A stretch of DNA of 14,803 bases from Pseudorhodobacter antarcticus (GTDB lineage: Bacteria > Pseudomonadota > Alphaproteobacteria > Rhodobacterales > Rhodobacteraceae). Positions 5,933 through 12,640 of this stretch are shown here, piece by piece. The notes under the pieces are model-generated. The model was given only the letters and a program-made list of their open reading frames with translations. It made no database searches and was not told where the DNA came from. Positions within the stretch are counted from its first letter, which is position 1. Each line of letters starts with the position of its first letter. The stretch is taken from the NCBI GenBank assembly GCA_945897655.1, contig CAMDHB010000044.1, positions 1 through 14,803 on the forward strand, written 5' to 3'. The position numbers and the translations under genes are program-made.

Positions 5933-7135
5933 ATGACCAGCCTTCTGCCACCTTTGCGACTGACCGGAGCGCACGTCCTGCGGGACGGAGAAATGCAGGC
6001 GCGATCGGTCAGTTTGGCCGAGGGGCTGATCGTTTCGGGGCCGGAGCCGGAGGTTGACCTCGCGGGGTTCTATATCCTGCCGGGGATTATTGATCTGCAT
6101 GGCGACGGGTTTGAACACCATATGGCCCCGCGCCCCACGGCACCGTTTCCGCTTGAGGCGGGACTGGCCTCGTTCGACCGGGAGGCGGCGAGTCATGGCG
6201 TGACGACGGCCTATCTGGCGCAAGGGTGGAGTTGGGAGGGGGGGCATCGGTCGCCTGATCACTGTGAAGTGGTGCTGACGGCGGTTGAGGCCTACCGGCC
6301 GCATGCGTTGACCGATCTGCGGGTGCAGATCCGGGCTGAGACCCATCTGGTAAGCCAAACACAGCGGTTGATCGATGTGACGCGGCGGTTCGGCGTGGAT
6401 TATGTGATCTTCAACGACCATCTGGAGGAGGGGTTCCAGATGTCGCGCACCGCCCCGGCGGCGTTTGCCCATTGGGCGCGCAAGGTGGGGCGGACGGCGG
6501 AAGAGTTGGTTGCCATTATCCAGGGTGCGCAGGGCGTCCGCAAGGAGGTGGCGCGCAGTTTGTGTCAGTTGGCCGGGGCGTTTGATCAGTTGGGGGTCAC
6601 CTATGGCAGCCATGATGACCCAGACGGCGAGACGCGGGAAAGGTTCCGTATGTTGGGCGCCACGGTGGCCGAGTTTCCGTTGACCCAGCCGGCCGCTGCG
6701 GCGGCGCAGGCGATGTTCAGCCCGGTTATCATGGGCGCGCCCAATGTGGTGCGCGGCAAAAGTCAGGCGGGCAATGTTTCGGCCAGCGATCTGATCGCGG
6801 CGGGACTGTGTGACGCGTTGGTGTCGGATTATCATGTGCCTGCGTTGCCGCTGGCCGTGTGGGCGCTGGTGGACCGGGGGATCCTGCCTTTGGCGCAGGC
6901 CTGGGCGTTGGTGTCGACGAATGCGGCGGGGGTGCTGCGGATGGCCGACCGGGGGCGGTTGCAGCCGGGGTTGCGGGCGGATCTGGTGGTGGTCGAAGCT
7001 GCGTCGCGTCGGATCGAGGCGACGATTTGTGGCGGGCGGCTGACCTATCTGGCGGGCGAGGCGGCGCGGCGGTTTCTGGTGCAGCCGAGGGCGATCGGTG
7101 GGCTGTCCAGCCCCGGGCGGATCGCGGCGGAGTAG
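5933..7135 (+). CDS. phnM: PhnM, ribose 1-phosphonate 5-triphosphate diphosphohydrolase (amidohydrolase superfamily)
   Basis: A 400-residue protein (E. coli PhnM is 378). It hydrolyses ribose 1-methylphosphonate 5-triphosphate to the 5-phosphate and pyrophosphate, making the substrate of PhnJ. The amidohydrolase metal motif is seen as DLHGDGFEHH (54-63) in the context GIIDLH...MAPRP, close to the known PhnM motif. Further family stretches are VIFNDHLEEG (158-167), TYGSHDDPDGETRERF, the C-terminal SDYHVPALPLAVW and GRLQPGLRADLVVV. The start is the ATG at 5933; an in-frame TTG at 5882 would add 17 unconserved residues spanning the inverted repeat. No strong ribosome binding site precedes 5933. 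phnM is separated from the main operon and placed downstream of phnF. Confidence 0.95.
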   Translation: MTSLLPPLRLTGAHVLRDGEMQARSVSLAEGLIVSGPEPEVDLAGFYILPGIIDLHGDGFEHHMAPRPTAPFPLEAGLASFDREAASHGVTTAYLAQGWSWEGGHRSPDHCEVVLTAVEAYRPHALTDLRVQIRAETHLVSQTQRLIDVTRRFGVDYVIFNDHLEEGFQMSRTAPAAFAHWARKVGRTAEELVAIIQGAQGVRKEVARSLCQLAGAFDQLGVTYGSHDDPDGETRERFRMLGATVAEFPLTQPAAAAAQAMFSPVIMGAPNVVRGKSQAGNVSASDLIAAGLCDALVSDYHVPALPLAVWALVDRGILPLAQAWALVSTNAAGVLRMADRGRLQPGLRADLVVVEAASRRIEATICGGRLTYLAGEAARRFLVQPRAIGGLSSPGRIAAE

Positions 7136-7265
7136 TGTCCCTATGTGGACGGTTTGGTAAGCCGTTGTAGTAATTTGGTTATCGCTATTCTGTTAACCAC
7201 ATTTTAATACTAGAGAATTCAGTATTGGGGTGAAGCTGCATCTATCTGTTGCCCTAACTTTCTTC
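7136..7265. other. Gene-free AT-richer stretch downstream of phnM
   Basis: This is the first part of the 353-base convergent region between phnM and the transferase gene. It has no credible frame. It contains a small inverted repeat, AATACT (7206-7211) and AGTATT (7221-7226), with a 9-base loop. I see no intrinsic terminator with a T-run for phnM here. The palindrome cluster begins at 7266. Confidence 0.5.
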
Positions 7266-7357
7266 CACGAATTGCCCAAAGCAATTCGTGACGCGCCCGA
7301 CCGCCCCCCGGGCGGGCGCGTTCCGCTTCCGCCCGCGGTCGGGCATGCCACGATTGC
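7266..7357. repeat. Composite palindrome with two competing pairings
   Basis: CACGAATTGC (7266-7275) pairs perfectly with GCAATTCGTG (7281-7290) across a 5-base loop. The same GCAATTCGTG is also the left end of a 77-base near-palindrome. Its right end is CACGATTGC (7349-7357, one base shorter), with an inner perfect 10-bp stem GCCCGACCGC (7295-7304) / GCGGTCGGGC (7335-7344) and a nested GGGCGG (7310-7315) / CCGCCC (7329-7334). A third local pairing, ACGCGCCCG / CGGGCGCGT (7291-7299 and 7313-7321), is possible. It lies in the convergent region after phnM and after the transferase gene and has no T-run. It could be a bidirectional 3'-end structure or a dispersed REP-like element. Confidence 0.7.
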
Positions 7358-7388
7358 TTTTCTCATTGCGCTTGGGAAAACTGCCGGA

Positions 7389-7447
7389 ATGCCGTCGCCT
7401 TGCGGCTCTCGGCATGGGACACGGGCAGTCGTCCACTGGACGACTGC
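7389..7447. repeat. Two further palindromes, including a perfect 23-base one
   Basis: ATGCCG (7389-7394) pairs with CGGCAT (7410-7415), with a nested GCC/GGC stem around a TTGC loop. Nine bases on, 11-base arms GCAGTCGTCCA (7425-7435) and TGGACGACTGC (7437-7447) meet at one central C, giving a perfect odd palindrome. No T-run follows on either strand, so these do not look like classic intrinsic terminators. Together with 7266-7357 they form a tandem set of palindromic modules; mobility is inference. Confidence 0.65.
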
Positions 7448-7488
7448 TGATCCGGTCCCTGTGCTCTACTTGACCCATAGGGATCGCG

Positions 7489-8109
7489 TCAGGCGGTTTC
7501 GTACTTTTCCAGAAAAGCCTCGGCTGGCATGGCCCGGAAATCGGGCAGGGCCTGGCGCAGGCGGTCGTGGGACCAGTCCCACCAGGCCAGAGCCTGCATC
7601 CGGTCGGCCACGGTGGTGGTGAACCGGGCGCGCAGCGGCGTGGCAGGAATGCCGGCCATGATCATGTAGGGGGCCACGTCGCGGGTCACGACGGCACCGG
7701 CGGCAATGATGGCACCTGCGCCAATCGTCACCTCGGGTTTCACGATCGCGCCGTGGCCAAGCCATGTGTCGGGACCAATCACGGTGCGGCGCGATTTGCG
7801 GTGGGCCATGAAATCGGCGTCGTCGGGCACATCGTCCCAGTAATAGGCCGAGCGGTACAGGAAATGGTGCAGCGAAGCGTTGGCATATGGGTGGTCGGTC
7901 GGGCCGATCCGGGTCAGGGCGGCAATGTTGGCAAACTTGCCCACGGTTGTGTTGGCGATGTCGGACAGGCGGTCGCAATAGGCGTAGTCTTCAAAGGTGG
8001 AATGCTGGACACGGCTGCCTTCGCCCACCTCGCAATACGCCCCAAAGGTGGAACTGATGATCTGGCAATCGGGGTGGATGAAGGGGGTGGTGGGCGAGAG
8101 CTTGGGCAT
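7489..8109 (-). CDS. Hexapeptide-repeat transferase, phosphonate-metabolism-associated family
   Basis: A 206-residue left-handed beta-helix (hexapeptide repeat) protein, probably an acyltransferase related to the chloramphenicol/streptogramin acetyltransferases. Hexapeptide rungs are visible at about 12-65 (CQIISSTFGAYCEVGEGSRV, TVGKFANIAALTRIG) and 110-145 (TVIGPDTWLGHGAIVKPEV, IGAGAIIAAGAVVTRDV), followed by the typical AGIPATPLRARF. His119 in WLGHGA and His73 in TDHP are candidate active-site residues. It fits the family TIGR03308 (phosphonate-associated transferase) found in many phn clusters; its substrate is not known to me. It is the last gene of the phnCDE block, 83 bases after phnE2. 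The start is ATG at 8109 with AAGGA 4 bases upstream; a longer frame to 8166 adds unconserved residues. Confidence 0.9.
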   Translation of the reverse strand: MPKLSPTTPFIHPDCQIISSTFGAYCEVGEGSRVQHSTFEDYAYCDRLSDIANTTVGKFANIAALTRIGPTDHPYANASLHHFLYRSAYYWDDVPDDADFMAHRKSRRTVIGPDTWLGHGAIVKPEVTIGAGAIIAAGAVVTRDVAPYMIMAGIPATPLRARFTTTVADRMQALAWWDWSHDRLRQALPDFRAMPAEAFLEKYETA

Positions 8110-8192
8110 GGTGTCCTTGGCGGTTCCTGCAGGTCTGCAAAGGTGCAGGCATTTGGCGGGTTGCAAGAGTTAATCGGGTCCGGCAGGTGCGG

Positions 8193-9536
8193 TCAATGGC
8201 CGCCGCCGTCGCCCTTGATCAGCCTGCGGCGCAGCCAGCCTGACAGGCTGTCCATGATCATCACCATCAAGACAATCAGCACCATGTAATAGGCGACCTC
8301 TTCCCAGTCTTTCTGGGTGGTGATGGCTTGGGTCAGCAACAACCCGATGCCGCCGCCGACGATGGCACCAATGACGGTGGCGCTGCGGGTGTTGGATTCC
8401 AGATAGTACAGTATCTGGCTGAGGAGGATGGGTGTGACCTGCGGGATTACCCCCAGACGCGCCCGTTGCAGGGCGTTGGCCCCGGTGGAGCGCACGCCTT
8501 CGACCTGCTTTTCGTCTATATTCTCAAGCGCTTCCGAGAAGGTTTTGCCAAAGGTCCCGGCATCGGTGATCAGGATGGCGAGCGCCCCTGTCATGGGCCC
8601 CGGACCAAAGGCGCGCGACAGGATGATGGTCCAGATCAGGCCGTCAACCCCGCGGATGAAGTCGAACACCCGGCGGAGGGCAAAGCGCAGGGGTGACAGC
8701 GGCATGAAGTTTGACGCGGCCATGAAGCCCAGCGGAAGGGCCACGATGGCCGCCCCCATTGTGCCCAGAAACGCCATCAGGATCGTCTCGAATATGGCCC
8801 ACATCACATCGCGGTGACGCCACATCTTGTTGTTCCAAACCTCGGACGCCATGTAGGCAAGATTGCTTTGAGCGGGGTCAACCCGGTCGCCCGCAATGGC
8901 CATTCCGGCCAGTTCGAAGAAGCCTTTGCCATGGAACGGGCTGTCGAGGGTGAAAAAGAACAGCTCCCACCCCGCTTCGTATTTGAAGGTTTCCACCTTG
9001 GAGCGGGAATAGTTGAAGCGGCCTGCATCGGTGGTCACGCCGACCTTATTGTCGGACACCGAGATCCAGGCAGGGATGGGCTGGGGGGCGTCAAGGACCA
9101 GTTTGCCACCCACAGGCTTGATGTCGATCAGCCCGTAGCCGGGCACGATCATGCGGGCACCCAAGGCGTCATAGGTGACAATATAGCCATCGCCCAGATC
9201 GACCGTGGTCACGTCGCCGTCGATGCTGACCCAGTCGGGATAGGTGCCGGGGGCATAGGTGCCTTTCCCCTCACCCTCGATCGCGACGGTGATCTTACCG
9301 GAGCGGTTGTCACGGGTGACGTGGGTTTTGTGCGACCAGAAGTCGGACAGCAGGATGATGGCGTTGTCCATCCGGGCGCGGGCGGCAAGGCCGGGTACGT
9401 CAAACGCGAAGAAGGCATAGGTCAGGTAGAGCAGGATTACGCCGGGCACGGCAAAAGACACCATGCGACGGGCGCGGAAGCTGCGGAACATCTGTTGGGC
9501 GAGCGGGCTGTCGGCAGAGATCGTGGCGGTGGTCAT
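8193..9536 (-). CDS. phnE: PhnE2, phosphonate ABC transporter permease with large periplasmic insert
   Basis: A 447-residue inner-membrane permease, much longer than a typical PhnE (about 260-290). A first membrane segment lies at about 26-45. Residues about 50-240 are non-hydrophobic, with alternating strand-like pattern and many Gly and Asp, and would be periplasmic. The core permease follows: segments near 244-270, about 295-330, 383-403 and 414-435. The ABC-coupling EAA loop (SEALENIDEKQVEGVRSTGA, then LGVIPQVTP) spans about 334-369. It starts 1 base after the phnE1 stop, so the two are cotranscribed and probably form a heterodimeric channel with PhnC as the ATPase. Long second permeases of this sort are known in alphaproteobacterial phn clusters; the role of the insert is unknown to me. 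Confidence 0.93.
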   Translation of the reverse strand: MTTATISADSPLAQQMFRSFRARRMVSFAVPGVILLYLTYAFFAFDVPGLAARARMDNAIILLSDFWSHKTHVTRDNRSGKITVAIEGEGKGTYAPGTYPDWVSIDGDVTTVDLGDGYIVTYDALGARMIVPGYGLIDIKPVGGKLVLDAPQPIPAWISVSDNKVGVTTDAGRFNYSRSKVETFKYEAGWELFFFTLDSPFHGKGFFELAGMAIAGDRVDPAQSNLAYMASEVWNNKMWRHRDVMWAIFETILMAFLGTMGAAIVALPLGFMAASNFMPLSPLRFALRRVFDFIRGVDGLIWTIILSRAFGPGPMTGALAILITDAGTFGKTFSEALENIDEKQVEGVRSTGANALQRARLGVIPQVTPILLSQILYYLESNTRSATVIGAIVGGGIGLLLTQAITTQKDWEEVAYYMVLIVLMVMIMDSLSGWLRRRLIKGDGGGH

Positions 9537-9537
9537 G

Positions 9538-10416
9538 TCAGTTCCCCTTGACGATCTTGGCGCGGTAATGGTCGGAAATGCGGTCGATGATCACGATGGT
9601 GATGAAGAGCAGCAGGAAGATCGCGACGACCTGATCGTAGCGACCCTGGCCCCATTGCATGGCCAGTTTCAGGTCATGGCCGATGCCACCCTCGCCCACA
9701 AAGCCCAGGATGGCGGAGGCGCGGACGTTAATCTCGAACCGCAGGAGGGTGTAGGACAGCCAGTTGGGTGCGACTTGGGGGATGACGCCCAGCCACATCT
9801 TTTGGCCCCAGGTGGCGCCGACTGACGACAGTCCTTCGATCGGTTTCAGGTCGGCATTCTCGCCCACCTCGGAGAAGAGTTTGCCAAGGGCGCCGCCGGT
9901 GTGGAAGGCGATGGCGATCACGGCGGGGACGGGGCCGCCGCCAAGGACATAGATCAGCACAAGGGCGATCACGATTTCGGGGATGGCGCGCAGGGCGTCC
10001 ATGATGCGGCGGAACACCGGGATCATGCGGGGCCAGCGGGCGATGCCGCGTGAGGCGAGCAGCGACAGGAAGGCAGCGATCAGGGCACCCACGAGGGTGG
10101 AAACAGCGGCGATGTTGATGGTTTCGATGAGGGAGGGAAAGAATTCGATGAAATAGCCGGGCAGATTGGCGCGGTTGGTCCAGGCTTCGGACAGCACTTC
10201 GGAGGGGAAGTCGAGCAACTGGCTGACGCCGGGCAGGAAATCACCGGCGTTCCGCTCCTCGGAAATGCGCCACCCGGATGCCATCAGGACGATGAACATA
10301 AGCAGCAGGATGCCGCCGTACATGCGCTTGCGGCGGTTCATGGCGAGGTAGGCTTCGGTGGCGTTGTGCAGCGTGGGCGGTTTGCCCCCGGTCTGTGCCA
10401 TTGCGATGTCAGCCAT
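9538..10416 (-). CDS. phnE: PhnE1, phosphonate ABC transporter permease
   Basis: A 292-residue inner-membrane permease of normal PhnE size. A cytoplasmic N-terminus with NRRKR (27-31) precedes a first membrane segment (about 33-49). Further segments are near 95-121, 145-170, 228-245 and 262-278. The EAA loop reads FSEVGENADLKPIEGLSSVGA followed by LGVIPQVAPNW (about 181-219). The start ATG at 10416 has GGGGGA 4 bases upstream. The gene is 68 bases downstream of phnD with a strong terminator hairpin between them, and 1 base upstream of phnE2. It is expected to pair with PhnE2. Confidence 0.95.
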   Translation of the reverse strand: MADIAMAQTGGKPPTLHNATEAYLAMNRRKRMYGGILLLMFIVLMASGWRISEERNAGDFLPGVSQLLDFPSEVLSEAWTNRANLPGYFIEFFPSLIETINIAAVSTLVGALIAAFLSLLASRGIARWPRMIPVFRRIMDALRAIPEIVIALVLIYVLGGGPVPAVIAIAFHTGGALGKLFSEVGENADLKPIEGLSSVGATWGQKMWLGVIPQVAPNWLSYTLLRFEINVRASAILGFVGEGGIGHDLKLAMQWGQGRYDQVVAIFLLLFITIVIIDRISDHYRAKIVKGN

Positions 10417-10433
10417 AATGTCCCCCGTCAGTC

Positions 10434-10467
10434 AAAAAAATGCCGGGCCCCCGACAGGGGACCCGGC
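10434..10467 (-). terminator. Intrinsic terminator between phnD and phnE1
   Basis: On the minus strand, GCCGGG + T + CCCC, loop TGTC, GGGG + G + CCCGGC forms a stem of 10 pairs with one mismatch (10442-10467). It is followed after one A by seven T residues (10440-10434). This is a textbook Rho-independent terminator, placed inside an operon between the binding-protein gene and the permease genes. Partial read-through would give much more PhnD than PhnE, the usual ratio for binding-protein transporters. Read-through efficiency cannot be judged from sequence. Confidence 0.88.
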
Positions 10468-10484
10468 GACGTGTCGTGTAAAGC

Positions 10485-11390
10485 TCAGTTGGCGGCTTCT
10501 TGCAGTTTGCGGGCTTCGACCACGCCCAGGAATTCCTCATGGGTGACCGGTACGAAATCCTTGGCCTCGCCGGCGGCGACAGCGTAAGCGCAGGTCGGGT
10601 CGGTTGCCCACATGTTGTCAAGCAGGTCGTTGATCTTGGTCTTGACGTCATCGGGAAGCGAACGACGCACAACGAAGGGGCCGTTCGGGATCAGCTTGGA
10701 GCGCCAGATTTCGACGATGTTGTTCATGTCGACCAGGCCAGCATCGGCGGCCTTGCGGAAGGCACCGCTGGTGAAGCCGTCTTCCCAGTTGCCCAGGCCG
10801 TCAGCCCAGGACACGCCCGAAGCGAAGTCGCCGTTCGACACGCCAACGATGGTCTGCTCGTGGCCGCCCGAGAACTTCACTTCCGAGAAATAGGCTTCCA
10901 GATCGCCATAGGTGGCGGTCAGTTCGGCGGCGGGAACCAGATAACCCGAGGTCGAGTTCGGGTCAGCGAAGGCGAAGGACTTGCCAGCAGCGGTGGCCAT
11001 GTCGGTGATGCCGCTGTCCTTGCGGGCGAAACCGATCGAGTAGTAGCCGGTCGAGCCGTCAACGTTCTGGGTGGTCAACTGCACGTCCACGGCTTCCGGG
11101 TCGGTCAGGTAGATCTTGGCATAGGCGGAAGCGCCCAGACCTGCATAGTCAAGGGTGCCGCCCAGCAGACCCTGGATCACGCCGTCATAGTCAGCCGGGG
11201 TGAAGATGTTCGTGGGCACGCCCAGAGCGGCCTCGACAGCAGCGCGGAAGCACTCGTTCGAGGTCAGGCGGTCTTGGGCGTTTTCGCCGCCAAGGATGCC
11301 GATGTTGAATTCAGTGATGGCATGGGCGTCGGCGTGGGCAACGCCGGTCATTGCAGTGGTGGCAGCCAGAACGGCAAGCAACTTTTTCAT
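10485..11390 (-). CDS. phnD: PhnD, periplasmic phosphonate-binding protein
   Basis: A 301-residue periplasmic substrate-binding protein of the phosphonate/phosphite family. It has a signal peptide MKKLLAVLAATTAMTGVAHA with likely cleavage after residue 20. Family stretches include FNIGILGGENAQDR, APADYDGVIQGL-like TPADYDGVIQGLLGG, FADPNSTSGYLVPAAEL (the Ser-Thr that contacts the phosphonate in E. coli PhnD) and SGGHEQTIVGV. A Cys occurs in the mature N-terminus (NECF) and another near the C-terminus (DPTCAYAV); they could form a disulfide. The start is ATG at 11390 with GGAG 7 bases upstream; a longer frame to 11540 overlaps phnC and lacks a signal peptide. It lies 46 bases after phnC and is followed by a strong terminator. 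Confidence 0.95.
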   Translation of the reverse strand: MKKLLAVLAATTAMTGVAHADAHAITEFNIGILGGENAQDRLTSNECFRAAVEAALGVPTNIFTPADYDGVIQGLLGGTLDYAGLGASAYAKIYLTDPEAVDVQLTTQNVDGSTGYYSIGFARKDSGITDMATAAGKSFAFADPNSTSGYLVPAAELTATYGDLEAYFSEVKFSGGHEQTIVGVSNGDFASGVSWADGLGNWEDGFTSGAFRKAADAGLVDMNNIVEIWRSKLIPNGPFVVRRSLPDDVKTKINDLLDNMWATDPTCAYAVAAGEAKDFVPVTHEEFLGVVEARKLQEAAN

Positions 11391-11436
11391 GATCGTCTCC
11401 GGTTGAAATGGCCCCATAGGGCCGGGGTGGATGGGG

Positions 11437-12252
11437 TCAGGCCAGCAGGGTCGAGGCGTAGGTTGTATCTGCCGGGCCGTTGTCGATGGCGGTCGAGGTG
11501 GCGGCTTCGTTGAAGCTGCCATCCGCACCGTAAATGTCACGGGCCACGCCGGTGGTCAGTTGATCGGGCGCGCCGTCAAACACGATGCGCCCGTCACGCA
11601 TGCCGATAACGCGGTCGCAGTAGCGGCGCGCGGTGTCGAGCGTGTGCAGATTGGCGATGACCATGCGGCCATCTTCGTCATGGATGCGGCGCAGGGTATC
11701 CATGACGATCTGGGCGTTCATCGGGTCCAGCGAGGCGATGGGTTCGTCGGCCAGAATGACCTTGGGGTCCTGCATCAGGGCGCGGGCAATCGCCACGCGC
11801 TGCTGCTGGCCGCCCGACAGCGCCTCGGCCCGTTTGGGGGCCTGCTCGGCAATGCCAAGACGGTCAAGGATGGTCAGGGCGCGGGTGATGTCAGCCTCGG
11901 ACCAGAGGTTGAACATGGTGGCGAGTGTGGAGCGGCGGTTCAGAACGCCGTGCATGACGTTCGAGGCCACATCCATACGGGGCACCAGGTTGAACTGTTG
12001 AAAGATCATGGCGCACTGGCCCTGCCAGGCGCGCATCTCGGCTCCTTTCAGAGCAAGAACATTGCGGCCTTCAAATTCCAGCGTGCCAGAGGTGGCATCG
12101 GTCAGGCGGTTCATCATGCGCAGGAAGGTGGACTTGCCCGCACCCGAACGGCCGATGATGCCGATGAAGGCTGATTTTTCGACGCTGAACGAAGCGTTGT
12201 CGACAGCGGCCTTCTGGCCAAACATGCGTGTAACGTTCTTGACGTGCAGCAA
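11437..12252 (-). CDS. phnC: PhnC, phosphonate ABC transporter ATP-binding protein
   Basis: A 271-residue ATPase that drives phosphonate import with PhnD and PhnE1/E2. Motifs: Walker A GRSGAGKST (34-42), Q-loop Gln85 in IFQQFNLVPR, signature LSGGQQQR (145-152), Walker B VILADEPIASLD (165-176) and H-loop His203 (NLHTLD). The QFNLVPR and MHGVLNRRSTL stretches are typical of PhnC. The start is TTG at 12252-12250, supported by GGAGG 8 bases upstream; I found no ATG alternative in frame. It is the first gene of the transport operon. Its leader has a hairpin covering the ribosome binding site and a possible Pho box further upstream. The last 20-30 residues extend past the usual PhnC end. Confidence 0.95.
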   Translation of the reverse strand: MLHVKNVTRMFGQKAAVDNASFSVEKSAFIGIIGRSGAGKSTFLRMMNRLTDATSGTLEFEGRNVLALKGAEMRAWQGQCAMIFQQFNLVPRMDVASNVMHGVLNRRSTLATMFNLWSEADITRALTILDRLGIAEQAPKRAEALSGGQQQRVAIARALMQDPKVILADEPIASLDPMNAQIVMDTLRRIHDEDGRMVIANLHTLDTARRYCDRVIGMRDGRIVFDGAPDQLTTGVARDIYGADGSFNEAATSTAIDNGPADTTYASTLLA

Positions 12253-12260
12253 AGTGGCAA

Positions 12261-12278
12261 CCTCCAGCCTGATGGAGG
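12261..12278 (-). promoter_or_regulatory. Hairpin masking the phnC ribosome binding site
   Basis: On the minus strand CCTCCA (12278-12273), loop TCAGGC, TGGAGG (12266-12261) form a perfect 6-bp stem. The right arm contains GGAGG, the ribosome binding site of phnC, 8 bases before its TTG start. Ribosome access would require opening the stem. Together with a TTG start this suggests low or controlled translation of phnC. Confidence 0.5.
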
Positions 12279-12314
12279 CGGGTTAGACCGTTCGCATGAC
12301 GGAAACCCTTCAGG

Positions 12315-12332
12315 TTTGTGAAACTTTTGTAA
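12315..12332. promoter_or_regulatory. Possible Pho box upstream of phnC
   Basis: Two near-identical heptamers, TTTGTGA (12315-12321) and TTTGTAA (12326-12332), are exactly 11 bases apart with a 4-base spacer. This is the geometry of PhoB sites (two 7-bp direct repeats per 18-bp box). The heptamers match the CTGTCAT-type consensus only partly (TTGTAAC is closest). It lies 63-80 bases upstream of the phnC start, a sensible activator position. phn genes are commonly under phosphate-starvation control; binding here is inference. Confidence 0.45.
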
Positions 12333-12434
12333 CGGGTGTGCGAACTGCTTTGGTCTGTCAGGGCGCGGAAAAGTCTTTCGTTGACGAGACTGACGGGGAT
12401 AAGGCCCGAGCCGGCATTTGGCTTGGGCGGGCAA

Positions 12435-12453
12435 GGAAACGCACCGCGTTTCC
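12435..12453. repeat. Perfect 8-bp hairpin in the gene-free region upstream of phnC
   Basis: GGAAACGC (12435-12442) and GCGTTTCC (12446-12453) pair around a 3-base loop ACC. It lies in the 388-base gene-free stretch between hyi and phnC (12253-12640). No T-run follows on either strand. Function not assigned. Confidence 0.55.
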
Positions 12454-12504
12454 CCGTCCGACGTGACCAAGCGTCAGGTGGACCGGTTCAGCATGTACAT
12501 AAGA

Positions 12505-12580
12505 GGCCAGCGCCCGACCTGGAGGGCGAGAAGCGCCCTCCTAGGGGAGGGAGGGCGCTGGCCGGTGGCTTTGGGCCACC
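12505..12580. repeat. Cluster of nested palindromes between hyi and phnC
   Basis: Outer arms GGCCAGCGCCC (12505-12515) and GGGCGCTGGCC (12553-12563) form a perfect 11-bp stem. Inside it GGAGGGCG (12521-12528) and CGCCCTCC (12534-12541) form a perfect 8-bp stem with a 5-base loop. Immediately next to the outer arm, GGTGGC (12564-12569) and GCCACC (12575-12580) form a third stem. The outer arm region shares the 10-mer GCGCCCGACC with the palindrome at 7266-7357. It lies 61 bases after the hyi stop and could serve as its transcript end, but no T-run follows. A dispersed palindromic element is the alternative. Confidence 0.65.
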
Positions 12581-12640
12581 GTCCGTCGTGCGGCAGGCGT
12601 TGCGCATGACCTCGGCTAGTGCCTCGGCCACTCCATTGTG

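Noticed and set aside
5846..6835. 329-codon open frame on the minus strand opposite phnM
   Set aside because: The plus strand encodes PhnM with its metal motif. The antisense product is Arg/Gln/His-rich and lacks any recognisable domain.
7266..7447. CRISPR array or insertion sequence
   Set aside because: The palindromes are not evenly spaced direct repeats with spacers, and there is no transposase, terminal inverted repeat pair or target duplication.
8814..9551. 245-codon plus-strand frame opposite phnE2
   Set aside because: His/Gly/Asp-rich shadow of the periplasmic insert region; no motif and no upstream signals.
10500..11513. 337-codon open frame on the plus strand opposite phnD
   Set aside because: The minus strand encodes PhnD with a signal peptide and family motifs. 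The antisense translation is Gly/Val/His-rich with no recognisable domain, as expected for a shadow in GC-rich DNA.
12253..12640. tRNA or other structured RNA gene in the gene-free region
   Set aside because: The stems do not form a cloverleaf, no CCA end or T-loop motif was found, and the palindromes fit repeats or transcript ends better.
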